The position numbers were made by a program, and so were the translations under genes. The notes below the pieces were generated by a model. The model was not told where the DNA came from, did no database searches, and worked only from the letters and a program-made list of their open reading frames with translations. A stretch of 64,000 nucleotides of DNA from the NCBI RefSeq assembly GCF_012563545.1, contig NZ_CP050804.1, positions 682,001 to 746,000 on the forward strand, read 5' to 3'. This stretch comes from Arcanobacterium buesumense (GTDB taxonomy: Bacteria > Actinomycetota > Actinomycetes > Actinomycetales > Actinomycetaceae). Below are positions 1 through 8,353 of the stretch, in pieces; position 1 is the stretch's first letter; the number at the start of each line of letters is the position of its first letter.

Positions 1-1
1 T

Positions 2-727
2 GCTAGCGGTAGCCACAAGACGATTTCAGTTGGGCCCAATGACACCGTCATTTTCGCCTCTTCGATGATTCCGGGCAACGAAAATTCGGTTTTTCGGTTG
101 ATTAACGGGTTGACGAAACTCGGTGCCCGCGTCGTCCACCAAGGAAATGCGAAGGTTCACGTTTCGGGTCACTCGGCCCAAGGGGAGTTGTTGTACTGCT
201 ACAACATTGTAGAACCTGAGTACGTGATGCCAGTACACGGCGAACCACGCCACCTGGTGGCCAATGGCGCTATTGCGGTCAAGACTGGTGTTCCTGCAGC
301 AAACGTCTTGCTTACCGAGGACGGCTCGGTTGTTGACATGCATGACGGTAAATGTGCCATCGTTGGTGAAGTGCCGTGCGGTCACGTCTATGTTGATGGA
401 TCTTCGGTTGGTGAAATCACCGAAGCTGAACTCACCGATCGTTTGACGCTCGGTGAAGAAGGTTTCATCGCTGTTTTCGCAGTGGTTGACGGGCAAAAGC
501 GCTCGATTATCGCTGGCCCACATATTCAAGCTCGCGGAATGGCAGAAGACGATTCGGTATTCGACAACATCTTGCCCAAGGTCACTGAAGCTCTGGAAGA
601 GGCGGTCGCTTCCGAAGGTGCAACAACGTATCACATGCAGCAAGCTATGCGTCGCGTACTAGGCCGCTGGGCTGCCAAGTCGCTTCGCCGTTCGCCAATG
701 ATCATTCCAACGGTGATTGAAGCCTAA
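2..727 (+). CDS. rnj: Ribonuclease J, C-terminal part (5' end outside window)
   Basis: This is the downstream part of a metallo-beta-lactamase/beta-CASP ribonuclease, which processes and degrades RNA in the cytoplasm by 5' exonuclease and endonuclease activity. The open frame runs from base 2, before any start codon, so the gene begins upstream of the window. Visible family motifs are the beta-CASP segment with SGHSAQGEL (around bases 170-190) and the MPVHGEPRHL motif (around 230-252), whose histidine is a metal ligand in RNase J. The remainder is the C-terminal domain. In actinobacteria rnj usually sits near dapA and ftsK; here an extra dehydrogenase gene lies between rnj and ftsK. Identification is secure; only about 240 C-terminal residues are visible. 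Confidence 0.95.
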   Translation, partial: ASGSHKTISVGPNDTVIFASSMIPGNENSVFRLINGLTKLGARVVHQGNAKVHVSGHSAQGELLYCYNIVEPEYVMPVHGEPRHLVANGAIAVKTGVPAANVLLTEDGSVVDMHDGKCAIVGEVPCGHVYVDGSSVGEITEAELTDRLTLGEEGFIAVFAVVDGQKRSIIAGPHIQARGMAEDDSVFDNILPKVTEALEEAVASEGATTYHMQQAMRRVLGRWAAKSLRRSPMIIPTVIEA

Positions 728-740
728 GTCGTGGATAGAT

Positions 741-775
741 AATGGTGGGCACCTCGGGTTGAGATGCCCACCATT
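741..775. terminator. Bidirectional hairpin terminator between rnj and dehydrogenase
   Basis: The arms AATGGTGGGCA (741-751) and TGCCCACCATT (765-775) are perfectly complementary across a 13-base loop, and AT-rich sequence follows. It lies between two convergent stop codons, so it can serve both genes. Confidence 0.8.
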
Positions 776-787
776 ATTTGTCTTTGC

Positions 788-1696
788 TTAGCGTCGAATA
801 ATGTTTTCGAGTTCCTCACCAGCGAGCAGGTGGCGAACTTGGCGTTCAATCAACCGCTTGAGGCGTGGTGCTAAAGCCTCCGAATATCCACCGTTATGCG
901 CTGAGATAAGCACGTTAGGGTGAGAATAGAGAGGGTGAGTGGCCGGTAGCGGTTCCGGATCGACGACGTCGAACGCGAAGCGTAACCGGTCAGCATGCTT
1001 CACCATCGCATCCGTATCGACAATCACGCCGCGAGCCATATTCACAACCAACGCGTCATCCTTGAGCAAGCTCAAGAATTCGTCGTCAACCATGCCACGC
1101 GTCTCGTTCGTTGCTGGAACAATCAAAATAACAATATCGGCGTCCGGTAACAATTGCGGAAGCTGCGAGGTGGCGAAAACGTGCCCATCAGCGTCGTCAC
1201 GTTCGCTACGGCCAACGCGCACCAGATCAACCTCGAATGGCGCCAAACGCTGAGCGATCGCCGTTCCGACGCCGCCTACGCCCACCAGCACTACACGCTG
1301 ATCAGCTAAACCATGCGAATAGAACGTATCCCAGTTTCCGGCAGCCTGGGAGCGCACCGAACGTGGAATCTGGCGTTGCATCGCAAGGGTAAGCGCAAGC
1401 GTCAACTCCGCCGTCGACGTTTCATGAACAGTTTTCGCATTAGCTAAAACATGGTGCGCAGAAAGATGTGGGAGAACCGCATCATACCCGAGAGTCGAAC
1501 ATTGAAGATAGGTGAAATCGACACCGTCAAGATACTGATAATCCGGATTTCCACTAATCAATGGGGTAACAACTATGTCAATTTTCTGAACTGGTGCTGG
1601 GCCGCGGATATCCCAATCAACGATCTGAATATCGTCACCAAATTTTTCGAGAGTGCTACGAACAATGTCGTTGGGCGAAGAAACAATAAGAGTCAT
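788..1696 (-). CDS. D-isomer-specific 2-hydroxyacid dehydrogenase, NAD-dependent
   Basis: This is a cytosolic NAD(P)-dependent oxidoreductase of the D-2-hydroxyacid dehydrogenase family (phosphoglycerate/hydroxypyruvate dehydrogenase-like); the substrate cannot be told from the sequence. Numbered from the start used here (302 aa), the nucleotide-binding GVGGVG is at about 139-144, and the catalytic trio is Arg in MARGVIVD (about 222), Glu in DPEP (about 248) and His in SAHNGG (about 267). All three are present. The frame opens further upstream at 1759, but the extra 21 residues do not look like family sequence; neither start has a good ribosome site. The gene is divergent from ftsK and convergent with rnj. 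Confidence 0.85.
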   Translation of the reverse strand: MTLIVSSPNDIVRSTLEKFGDDIQIVDWDIRGPAPVQKIDIVVTPLISGNPDYQYLDGVDFTYLQCSTLGYDAVLPHLSAHHVLANAKTVHETSTAELTLALTLAMQRQIPRSVRSQAAGNWDTFYSHGLADQRVVLVGVGGVGTAIAQRLAPFEVDLVRVGRSERDDADGHVFATSQLPQLLPDADIVILIVPATNETRGMVDDEFLSLLKDDALVVNMARGVIVDTDAMVKHADRLRFAFDVVDPEPLPATHPLYSHPNVLISAHNGGYSEALAPRLKRLIERQVRHLLAGEELENIIRR

Positions 1697-1832
1697 ACCC
1701 TTAGCGTAATACACGTAAGCGATTTGGGTCGCAATCCATTCATTGACGGCGTGCCACATATGTGTTCTTGTGGATTTAGTTTTAGGCTATCGTTCAGTTA
1801 TGCCCGTTGCATAGCTATGAGGAGGAAACATA

Positions 1833-4412
1833 GTGGCACGCTCCGGATCAGCCGAGAATTCACAACGTAAACCCAAAAAACCACAGCACGTGGAAGCAGA
1901 AGTAACCGATCCTACGCTCAGTGCTGCGGAACGTATTTTAGGTGGGCACGGCGGTCGCCTATTTATCCTGATGGGGTTGGCTATTGTTATAGCATTGCGT
2001 GAATGGTTTGGTCTTTCTGGTGCCATCGGACCAATTATTCACCACGCCACAGCTGGAGTTGTGGGTGTTCTTTCTATTTTTGTTCCAGTTTTGCTTATTG
2101 GCATTGTGGTTAAGCTTTTCCGCAGATCTCACGCTGAGACAACGCCGCGTGTGATGGTCGGTGGAAGTCTTATTGTGGCCGCTGTTGCTGGTCTGATCCA
2201 TATTTTTATGGGTCAGCCAATGGTGACAGCCGGTTTTGCTAAAATCGAGCAAGCTGGCGGTATTATCGGCTTTCTAGTGGGTTCAGGACTAGCGAAATTG
2301 TTCTCCGTATGGGGTGCAGTTCCAATTTTAGTATTCGTTATTTTGTACGCTCTGTTGTATGCGACGGGGACATCAGTGCGGGATATTATTGAGTGGATTG
2401 GCGCTAAACGTGCACAGCGTGCCGAATTTGAGCCACATCATTCAGCATCAGTTCCTTTTGATCATCCAGAAGAAATCGACGATGATGCACCAGTTTCCCG
2501 GCTACGCCGGCCACGCAAGAAAACAACTGAGCCGACGCAGACTCAGATTGCGGAGCCAGATGTACAAGAAACGCCAGCACCTCAAGTTGCTAAACCAGCA
2601 AAGCCAGTAAATCCTCGTAAAATTGTGCCGACGGCGGTCCAGCCGGAGCGTAAAGCACCCAAGCCTGAGCCACTCCCAGAGCGAATTGAACAACTAGAGT
2701 TAGCTTCGAATATTACTTATACCTTGCCCTCGTTGGATTCGTTGAAACAAGGGCCACCGCATTTGGAGCGTTCGGAAGTAAACGATCGAGTGGTGGAAGC
2801 ACTAACTCGGGTGTTTTCCGAGTTTTCGATTAATGCGGAAGTCACGGGCTTTTCGCGTGGCCCAACAGTTACGCAATACGAAGTTGAGCTTGGCCCTGGA
2901 GTTAAAGTTGATAAAATTGAGTCTTTATCGAAGAATATCGCCTATGCAGTTGCTTCGTCTGACGTACGCATTTTGTCACCGATTCCAGGTAAATCGGCTG
3001 TTGGTATTGAAATTCCAAATGCTGACCGCGAAACAGTTCTTTTAGGTGATGTTTTACGTTCGGCCGTTGCCCGCAAACAAACTCACCCACTCGTCGTCGG
3101 TGTTGGTAAAAATGTTGGTGGCCAATACGTCGTCGCTAATTTGTCAAAGATGCCGCATTTACTGGTTGCTGGAGCAACTGGTGCTGGTAAATCGTCGTTC
3201 ATTAATTCGATGATTACCTCGATTATGATGCGGTCAACTCCGGAACAAGTGCGAATGATTTTGGTTGATCCAAAGCGCGTTGAATTAACGATTTATGCCG
3301 GTATTCCACACTTGATCACTCCGATCATCACCAATCCAAAGAAGGCAGCGGAAGCTCTTGAATGGGTTGTTCGAGAGATGGATCAGCGTTATGACGATTT
3401 GGCTGCCTACGGGTTTAAGCATATTGATGACTTCAATGCGGCGGTTAGAGAAGGTAAAGTTACGGCCCGTGAAGGCTCCCAGCGCACGCTTCAGCCATAC
3501 CCGTATTTGCTTGTTGTTGTTGACGAATTAGCAGATTTGATGATGGTGGCGCCGCGCGATGTGGAAGCGTCCATTCAACGTATTACCCAGTTGGCGCGCG
3601 CTGCTGGTATTCATTTGGTGCTTGCTACTCAGCGTCCATCAGTTGATGTTGTGACCGGTTTAATTAAGGCAAATGTGCCATCTCGGTTGGCGTTTTCGAC
3701 GTCGTCGGCAACTGATTCTCGTACCATTTTGGATGCGGTTGGTGCAGAGAAACTTATTGGTATGGGCGATGCGCTATTTGCTCCGGCTGGTTCAATGAAA
3801 CCGATGCGTGTGCAAGGTGCTTGGGTTGACGAAGATGAAATCGCTGCAACAGTTAAGCATGTCAAGACGCAGATGCAGCCGACATATCGAGAAGATGTAT
3901 TGCCGAAGCCGGGCGAAGTTAAGAAAGTCGACGACGAGATTGGTGACGATCTAGACGTTTTGTTACAAGCCGCAGAATTAGTGGTCAATACTCAGTTTGG
4001 TTCGACGTCGATGTTGCAACGAAAACTCCGCATCGGTTTTGCAAAGGCCGGGCGTATGATGGATTTGTTGGAGTCTCGGGAAATCGTTGGTCCGAGTACG
4101 GGTGGTAAAGCACGTGATGTGCTTGTCACTCCAGAACAACTCGATGATGTTATCGCTCTCATTAAGGGTGAAGATGTAGATTTGTCTGCCCCTCAAGCTG
4201 ATGATGATTATGCTAGCGATGCGACTCAGGTTGTCGATACTGCACAGTATGCTGATGCTGAGGAAGGTACCGTAGTCATGCCGACAGATCGTTATGCGAC
4301 TGATCCGCTAGCCGATACTGAGCAGAGCGATGTGGCACGTAATTGGTATGATGATGAACTTGACGATGAAGGTGAATCTGGCGAAGACGCATGGCAATTG
4401 ACCGGGCGATAA
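1833..4412 (+). CDS. ftsK: DNA translocase FtsK/SpoIIIE
   Basis: Septum-associated motor that pumps chromosomal DNA during division (859 aa). A GTG start is set by a GAGGAGG site at 1819-1825. The N-terminal quarter has four hydrophobic membrane segments, followed by a Pro/Lys/Glu-rich linker (about residues 200-290) and the RecA-like motor with Walker A GATGAGKS (447-454) and Walker B ending in Asp564 (VVVDELADLMM). The gamma winged-helix DNA reader (FGSTSMLQRKLRIGFAKAGR region) lies near residues 710-780. About 75 strongly acidic residues follow the gamma domain; this tail has no obvious family counterpart. pgsA follows after 54 bp with its own apparent promoter. Confidence 0.97.
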   Translation: MARSGSAENSQRKPKKPQHVEAEVTDPTLSAAERILGGHGGRLFILMGLAIVIALREWFGLSGAIGPIIHHATAGVVGVLSIFVPVLLIGIVVKLFRRSHAETTPRVMVGGSLIVAAVAGLIHIFMGQPMVTAGFAKIEQAGGIIGFLVGSGLAKLFSVWGAVPILVFVILYALLYATGTSVRDIIEWIGAKRAQRAEFEPHHSASVPFDHPEEIDDDAPVSRLRRPRKKTTEPTQTQIAEPDVQETPAPQVAKPAKPVNPRKIVPTAVQPERKAPKPEPLPERIEQLELASNITYTLPSLDSLKQGPPHLERSEVNDRVVEALTRVFSEFSINAEVTGFSRGPTVTQYEVELGPGVKVDKIESLSKNIAYAVASSDVRILSPIPGKSAVGIEIPNADRETVLLGDVLRSAVARKQTHPLVVGVGKNVGGQYVVANLSKMPHLLVAGATGAGKSSFINSMITSIMMRSTPEQVRMILVDPKRVELTIYAGIPHLITPIITNPKKAAEALEWVVREMDQRYDDLAAYGFKHIDDFNAAVREGKVTAREGSQRTLQPYPYLLVVVDELADLMMVAPRDVEASIQRITQLARAAGIHLVLATQRPSVDVVTGLIKANVPSRLAFSTSSATDSRTILDAVGAEKLIGMGDALFAPAGSMKPMRVQGAWVDEDEIAATVKHVKTQMQPTYREDVLPKPGEVKKVDDEIGDDLDVLLQAAELVVNTQFGSTSMLQRKLRIGFAKAGRMMDLLESREIVGPSTGGKARDVLVTPEQLDDVIALIKGEDVDLSAPQADDDYASDATQVVDTAQYADAEEGTVVMPTDRYATDPLADTEQSDVARNWYDDELDDEGESGEDAWQLTGR

Positions 4413-4430
4413 GTTCCGTCCGGTGCGTTA

Positions 4431-4460
4431 CCGACACTTTGGTAAGAAAACCTCTATGAT
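4431..4460 (+). promoter_or_regulatory. Promoter of pgsA (leaderless)
   Basis: A near-consensus -10 TATGAT occupies 4455-4460 and is followed by six bases before the pgsA GTG, so transcription should start at the start codon itself. A weak -35-like CCGACA lies at 4431-4436 with an 18-base spacer. Confidence 0.6.
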
Positions 4461-4466
4461 ATAAGG

Positions 4467-5078
4467 GTGAAACAACAGCGTATTTCTAATTTCAATATTG
4501 CTAACGTGCTCACTGTTATTCGGTTGATCTTGGTACCAGTGTTCATTGTGGCCTTTTTGAGCGTTACCGATGAGAGGTTGTGGCTGTCATGGGCAGTTTT
4601 TGCCATTGCCGCCATTACCGATAAACTCGATGGGCACTATGCTCGAAAATATAACCTTGTCACAGATTTTGGTAAGCTAGCTGATTCAATCGCTGATAAA
4701 GCCTTGATCATTTCAGGTTTAGTTTTGCTCTCGTGGCATGGGTATTTGTGGTGGTGGATGACGATCATCTTCATCGTGCGCGAGTTGGGTATTACCTTAA
4801 TGCGTATGTTTATGGTGACGAAGAAAGTTATGGCTGCTGGTATAGGTGGGAAAATTAAGATGGTTGCCCAGTCTTTCGGCATCGCAGGTCTGATTTTGCC
4901 GTGGCATACCTTCTTATCTGCAACACTCACTGAGCTGTTTATCGGTGCGTCTTATGCGTTGATCGGAATTGCTTTGGTCTTTGCGATTAGTAGCGCAGTT
5001 GAATATGTTATTGAAGCACGTAAGATTAACGAAGAATCAAGTGAGAATGCAGTGTCTACGGTGGTTGAGAGCAAGTAG
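4467..5078 (+). CDS. pgsA: CDP-alcohol phosphatidyltransferase, phosphatidylglycerophosphate synthase-like
   Basis: Integral membrane enzyme expected to transfer a phosphatidyl group from CDP-diacylglycerol to glycerol-3-phosphate, the committed step to phosphatidylglycerol and cardiolipin (203 aa). The complete family signature D-x2-D-G-x2-A-R-x8-G-x3-D-x3-D is visible around residues 53-79 (DKLDGHYAR, then FGKLADSIAD). Several hydrophobic helices surround it. The position next to cinA and clgR is the usual actinobacterial context for PgsA. The GTG start has no Shine-Dalgarno but follows a TATGAT by six bases. cinA begins 8 bp after the stop, so the two are probably cotranscribed. Confidence 0.92.
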   Translation: MKQQRISNFNIANVLTVIRLILVPVFIVAFLSVTDERLWLSWAVFAIAAITDKLDGHYARKYNLVTDFGKLADSIADKALIISGLVLLSWHGYLWWWMTIIFIVRELGITLMRMFMVTKKVMAAGIGGKIKMVAQSFGIAGLILPWHTFLSATLTELFIGASYALIGIALVFAISSAVEYVIEARKINEESSENAVSTVVESK

Positions 5079-5086
5079 ATAGCTGA

Positions 5087-5569
5087 GTGTTGGACGACGA
5101 ATTAGCAGTTAGGGTTTTATCTCGATTAGCTCATGTAAAAATGACTCTTGCGGTTGCTGAATCACTTACCGGAGGTTTGGTGGCTAGTACTTTGGTGTCT
5201 GTGCCAGGTGCGTCGCGTGTATTTCGCGGTGGAGTTGTTACGTATGCTACGGATACCAAATCACAGGTGCTTGGGGTGGATTCTGCCCGTTTGGCGCGTA
5301 CTGGTCCTGTTGATGAAATAGTGGCATGTGAGATGGCGGCTGGAGTGGGGCATTTGTTTGATGCTGATGTGGCGGTTGCAACGACTGGTGTTGCTGGGCC
5401 TGGTCCGGCCGATGGACATGATGCTGGAACAGTGTGGATAGGATTTTGCCAGCGTGGCGGGGGCTCTTGCGCTAAGATTTATCATTTTCAAGGTGATCGG
5501 CTGAGTGTGAGGGAACAGACAGTGAATGCTACTTTGCGCAGTATATTGTTGAATATTGAAGGTATTTAA
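5087..5569 (+). CDS. cinA: CinA C-terminal-domain protein (PncC-type nicotinamide-nucleotide amidase)
   Basis: Stand-alone CinA C-terminal domain of 160 aa, the form usual in actinobacteria. By family it deamidates nicotinamide mononucleotide in pyridine nucleotide salvage. Recognisable motifs are AESLTGGLVASTLVSVPGAS near residues 24-43, GGVVTYATDTK, and TTGVAGPGPADG followed by GTVWIGF. The larger N-terminal MoCF-like domain is absent. The start is GTG 5087, giving MLDDELAV. The gene is closely linked to pgsA upstream; a 130-bp gap separates it from clgR. The enzymatic role is taken from the family, not from the sequence alone. Confidence 0.9.
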   Translation: MLDDELAVRVLSRLAHVKMTLAVAESLTGGLVASTLVSVPGASRVFRGGVVTYATDTKSQVLGVDSARLARTGPVDEIVACEMAAGVGHLFDADVAVATTGVAGPGPADGHDAGTVWIGFCQRGGGSCAKIYHFQGDRLSVREQTVNATLRSILLNIEGI

Positions 5570-5701
5570 GCTCGTGTGCAGGCGAATTTCAGTAAATTCA
5601 CAGAATAGCTTGGGAAGATAATGGCATCAAGATGCGTTGAGTTAATTGATGAAAGCTAAAGCCGAGAGCTAAATAACTTGGCAAGAAGAGGTAGATTGAA
5701 G

Positions 5702-6055
5702 ATGACTATGAATGACATGGCCCGCGAAACAGTTCTATTCCGTCGTGAATTAGGTGAAGTTCTTCGCGAGTATCGTCAACGGCAGGGGCGTACGCTCCGC
5801 GAAGTGTCGTCCGATGCCCGTGTTTCACTTGGTTATTTGTCGGAAGTTGAACGTGGACAGAAGGAAGCTTCTTCGGAGCTGCTTCACTCAATTTCTATGG
5901 CTCTCAATGTTCCCATGAGCCATGTTTTGCGTCTTGTTGCAGATCGAATTGACTTTGCTGAAGGGCGCATTCCACCTATGATGCGTAAGCCACGAATTCC
6001 AGATTCGATACCGGAGTCTTTGGTTCGTGCAGAAATGGCTGCAATGCGTGGCTAA
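5702..6055 (+). CDS. clgR: XRE-family transcriptional regulator ClgR
   Basis: Helix-turn-helix activator of about 117 aa. The segment [40 protein letters not shown] is near-diagnostic for ClgR, which in Corynebacterium, Mycobacterium and Streptomyces activates clp protease and other stress genes; I quote the motif only in outline: [12 protein letters not shown], then [11 protein letters not shown]. The start is uncertain: ATG 5702 lies 10 bases after GAGGT (5688-5692), and an in-frame TTG at 5696 is also well spaced. The gene sits between cinA and a DUF3046 gene, the standard arrangement. No clear ClgR box (CGC-N5-GCG) was found upstream. Confidence 0.92.
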   Translation: MTMNDMARETVLFRRELGEVLREYRQRQGRTLREVSSDARVSLGYLSEVERGQKEASSELLHSISMALNVPMSHVLRLVADRIDFAEGRIPPMMRKPRIPDSIPESLVRAEMAAMRG

Positions 6056-6057
6056 GG

Positions 6058-6288
6058 ATGAAGCATACTGAATTTTGGCAGTGTGTAGACCGTGCCTTTC
6101 CAAACGGGTTAGGCCGAAGTCTTGTGTCTGATTTAGTTATTCCTGAGTTAGGTTCCAAAACGGCTGAACAAGCATTGGCTGATTGTCAGGCGCCACAAGC
6201 TGTGTGGAGTGCGTTGCGGCGCACGATGGATTTGCCAGAACGATATGAATACTTGCATAAAATTAATCCTCGGGACCTTAGTGTTTGA
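6058..6288 (+). CDS. DUF3046 family protein
   Basis: Small soluble protein of 76 aa that begins MKHTEFWQCVDRAFPNG and contains the family pattern SDLVIPELGSKTAEQAL and an aromatic/charged end. DUF3046 proteins are nearly always found directly upstream of recA in actinobacteria, as here. The function is unknown. The start lies two bases after the clgR stop and its ribosome site is AAGG, so it is probably translated together with clgR. A strong terminator follows 6 bp after the stop, separating it from recA. Confidence 0.9.
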   Translation: MKHTEFWQCVDRAFPNGLGRSLVSDLVIPELGSKTAEQALADCQAPQAVWSALRRTMDLPERYEYLHKINPRDLSV

Positions 6289-6294
6289 AGGATA

Positions 6295-6331
6295 GTTAAA
6301 AGCGGGAGGCCACAGGCCTCCCGCTTTTAAC
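6295..6331 (+). terminator. Strong hairpin terminator after the clgR-DUF3046 unit
   Basis: A perfect 17-bp stem (arm GTTAAAAGCGGGAGGCC) closes on a three-base loop ACA and is followed by AT-rich sequence. It insulates recA from upstream transcription. Confidence 0.88.
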
Positions 6332-6333
6332 TT

Positions 6334-6368
6334 ATAATCTTTTAACTAATAATCTTTTAACTAATAAT
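6334..6368 (+). repeat. Short 15-bp tandem repeat, about 2.3 copies
   Basis: The unit ATAATCTTTTAACTA repeats with exact period 15, directly after the terminator. It is probably slippage in AT-rich spacer; no function is evident. Confidence 0.6.
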
Positions 6369-6396
6369 TATGGTGCCTTGTGTGTCGAGTAGACGG

Positions 6397-6412
6397 TCGA
6401 ACAGATGTTCGG
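6397..6412 (+). promoter_or_regulatory. LexA/SOS box upstream of recA
   Basis: TCGAACAGATGTTCGG contains GAAC-AGAT-GTTC, a perfect match to the actinobacterial LexA site GAAC-N4-GTTC. It lies 170 bp upstream of the recA start in a 290-bp intergenic region otherwise without genes. Confidence 0.88.
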
Positions 6413-6579
6413 TTAGAGTTGTCCACAGAACATGATGTCAGCCTGTTTATCCGCAAACGGGAAAGCGTACATCGTTTTATGTCGGAGGTCGGTCATAAGC
6501 TGTTCTCATGGGAGCTCGGAGAGAGATTCTCGTGCTATAGACCTGTTCTGTTCAATGATTACAATAACGAGGAGCTTAC

Positions 6580-7626
6580 ATGGCTGCGAAAGATAAAGAT
6601 GCGCGTGCAAAGGCGCTAGAAACTGCACTGGGTCAGATTGATCGTCAGTTCGGTAAAGGGTCAGCCATGAGACTTGGTGATGCACCTCCTCAGCGGGTGG
6701 CAGTTATCCCAACTGGCTCTCTAGCACTGGATGTAGCCTTAGGTATTGGCGGTCTTCCGCGCGGTCGCGTTGTAGAAATTTATGGGCCTGAATCATCTGG
6801 TAAAACAACGGTTGCGCTTCATGCAGTTGCTAATGCGCAAAAGCTTGGTGGTATTGCTGCTTTTGTTGATGCTGAGCACGCACTTGATCCAGAGTATGCG
6901 CGCAAACTTGGTGTGGATACTGATGCGCTGATAGTTTCTCAACCAGATACTGGAGAACAGGCACTTGAAATTGCCGATATGCTTATTCGTTCTGGTGCTC
7001 TAGATATCATTGTTATCGATTCGGTGGCGGCACTCGTGCCAAAGGCGGAGATCGAAGGTGAAATGGGTGATTCGCATGTTGGCCTTCAAGCTCGGTTAAT
7101 GTCGCAAGCTCTGCGTAAACTGACAGGTGCCTTATCAGCAGCTGGAACAACGGCAATTTTCATTAATCAGTTGCGTGAAAAGATTGGTGTTTTTTATGGA
7201 AATCCGGAAACAACAACGGGTGGTAAAGCACTGAAGTTCTATGCGTCGGTTCGGTTAGATGTACGCCGTATTGAAACATTAAAGGAAGGTTCTACGCCAG
7301 TTGGTAACCGTACACGTGTAAAGGTAGTCAAAAATAAGATGGCGCCTCCTTTTAAGCAAGCTGAGTTCGATATCTTATATGGGAAGGGTATCTCCACTGA
7401 AGGTGGAATTATTGATCTTGCCGTCGATACGGGAATTGTTCGTCGCTCTGGCTCGTGGTACACGTATGAAGGGGATCAATTGGGGCAAGGAAAAGAAAAA
7501 GCGCGGCAGTTCTTACTTGATAATCCGGAAATTTCTGATGAGATTGAGCGTAAAGTATTAGCATCAATTGGAATTAATAAAGATGGTAGCCCAATTGCTG
7601 ATCCTGAGGAAGCTCCTGAGCTATAA
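6580..7626 (+). CDS. recA: Recombinase RecA
   Basis: Central homologous recombination ATPase and LexA coprotease (348 aa, normal length, no intein). The start ATG follows a GAGGAG site. Walker A GPESSGKT is at 69-76, Walker B lies in [13 protein letters not shown], and the L1/L2 DNA loops ([32 protein letters not shown]) are intact. The C-terminal tail is short and acidic. Expression is expected to be under LexA through the upstream SOS box. recX follows in the same direction behind a weak hairpin. Confidence 0.99.
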   Translation: MAAKDKDARAKALETALGQIDRQFGKGSAMRLGDAPPQRVAVIPTGSLALDVALGIGGLPRGRVVEIYGPESSGKTTVALHAVANAQKLGGIAAFVDAEHALDPEYARKLGVDTDALIVSQPDTGEQALEIADMLIRSGALDIIVIDSVAALVPKAEIEGEMGDSHVGLQARLMSQALRKLTGALSAAGTTAIFINQLREKIGVFYGNPETTTGGKALKFYASVRLDVRRIETLKEGSTPVGNRTRVKVVKNKMAPPFKQAEFDILYGKGISTEGGIIDLAVDTGIVRRSGSWYTYEGDQLGQGKEKARQFLLDNPEISDEIERKVLASIGINKDGSPIADPEEAPEL

Positions 7627-7629
7627 ATT

Positions 7630-7657
7630 GTAGGACAGTAGTTCTTTACTGCCCTAC
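7630..7657 (+). terminator. Imperfect hairpin between recA and recX
   Basis: Arms GTAGGACAGTA and TACTGCCCTAC pair with one internal A:C mismatch over a six-base loop. There is no T-tract. It may act as a partial terminator, lowering recX relative to recA. Confidence 0.5.
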
Positions 7658-7672
7658 CAGGCATGATAAACG

Positions 7673-8254
7673 ATGGTAGATTACGCACACGGTGCTGAAG
7701 AACGTGCGGCTCGGAAAAAATACCGTTCCGCTCGCGAGATAGCACAACGGAAAAAAGAACGTGCCGAAGCCCGTACTGAAGAAGACTGGACGAGATACGC
7801 AAAGGATCTGTGTTACCGGCAGCTGGGGATGATGGAACGCTCAGTGTTTCAACTTCGTCAAGCTTTAGAACGTAACTTGGTACCCGAGGCCATTATTGTT
7901 CACACACTCGATGCGTTTAAGGTATCTGGGCTAGTTGATGATGCGCGATTTGCTGCGATGTTTGTAAGGTCAAAGTTTGCTGAAAAAACAATTTCCCGGC
8001 GGGGGCTTACTCAGGAGCTTCTGCGGCGAGGAATTGCCCCCGATATTATCGCTGATGCACTAGAGCAAATCGATACGGAAGACGAACAGCATGCAGCTGT
8101 AGAGTTCGCACTGCGAAAAGCTCACTCCATGCGTTTATTGGAACCGGATGTTATTCGGCGGCGGCTTTATAGCGCGCTTGCACGTCGTGGTTTTAGTGCT
8201 GATCATATTAGGTATGCGGTCGAACAAGCACTCAGTTCAATACAGGATAAATAA
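7673..8254 (+). CDS. recX: Regulatory protein RecX
   Basis: RecX modulates RecA filaments and recombinase activity (193 aa). It has a charged Lys/Arg/Glu-rich leader of about 45 residues, then the three-helix RecX repeats: AKDLCYRQLGMMERSVFQLRQAL, GLVDDARFAAMFVRSKF and the C-terminal IRRRLYSALARRGFS. It lies 46 bp downstream of recA and is expected to be SOS-induced with it. The start ATG has no clear Shine-Dalgarno. Confidence 0.92.
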   Translation: MVDYAHGAEERAARKKYRSAREIAQRKKERAEARTEEDWTRYAKDLCYRQLGMMERSVFQLRQALERNLVPEAIIVHTLDAFKVSGLVDDARFAAMFVRSKFAEKTISRRGLTQELLRRGIAPDIIADALEQIDTEDEQHAAVEFALRKAHSMRLLEPDVIRRRLYSALARRGFSADHIRYAVEQALSSIQDK

Positions 8255-8353
8255 TCGTTGATGCGTCAAAGATCGCATTTATAGAACATGCTTGGTCAAC
8301 AACCCTCTACTAGACTGGCCGAATGTAGAACATTAAATACGGATGGGGTATAC

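Noticed and set aside
26-643. Minus-strand open frame of 205 codons opposite rnj
   Set aside because: The plus strand carries clear RNase J motifs; no family pattern or ribosome site on the minus strand.
6380-6619. Open frame upstream of and overlapping the recA start
   Set aside because: It lies in the recA regulatory region with the SOS box, has no recognisable sequence and overlaps recA in another frame.
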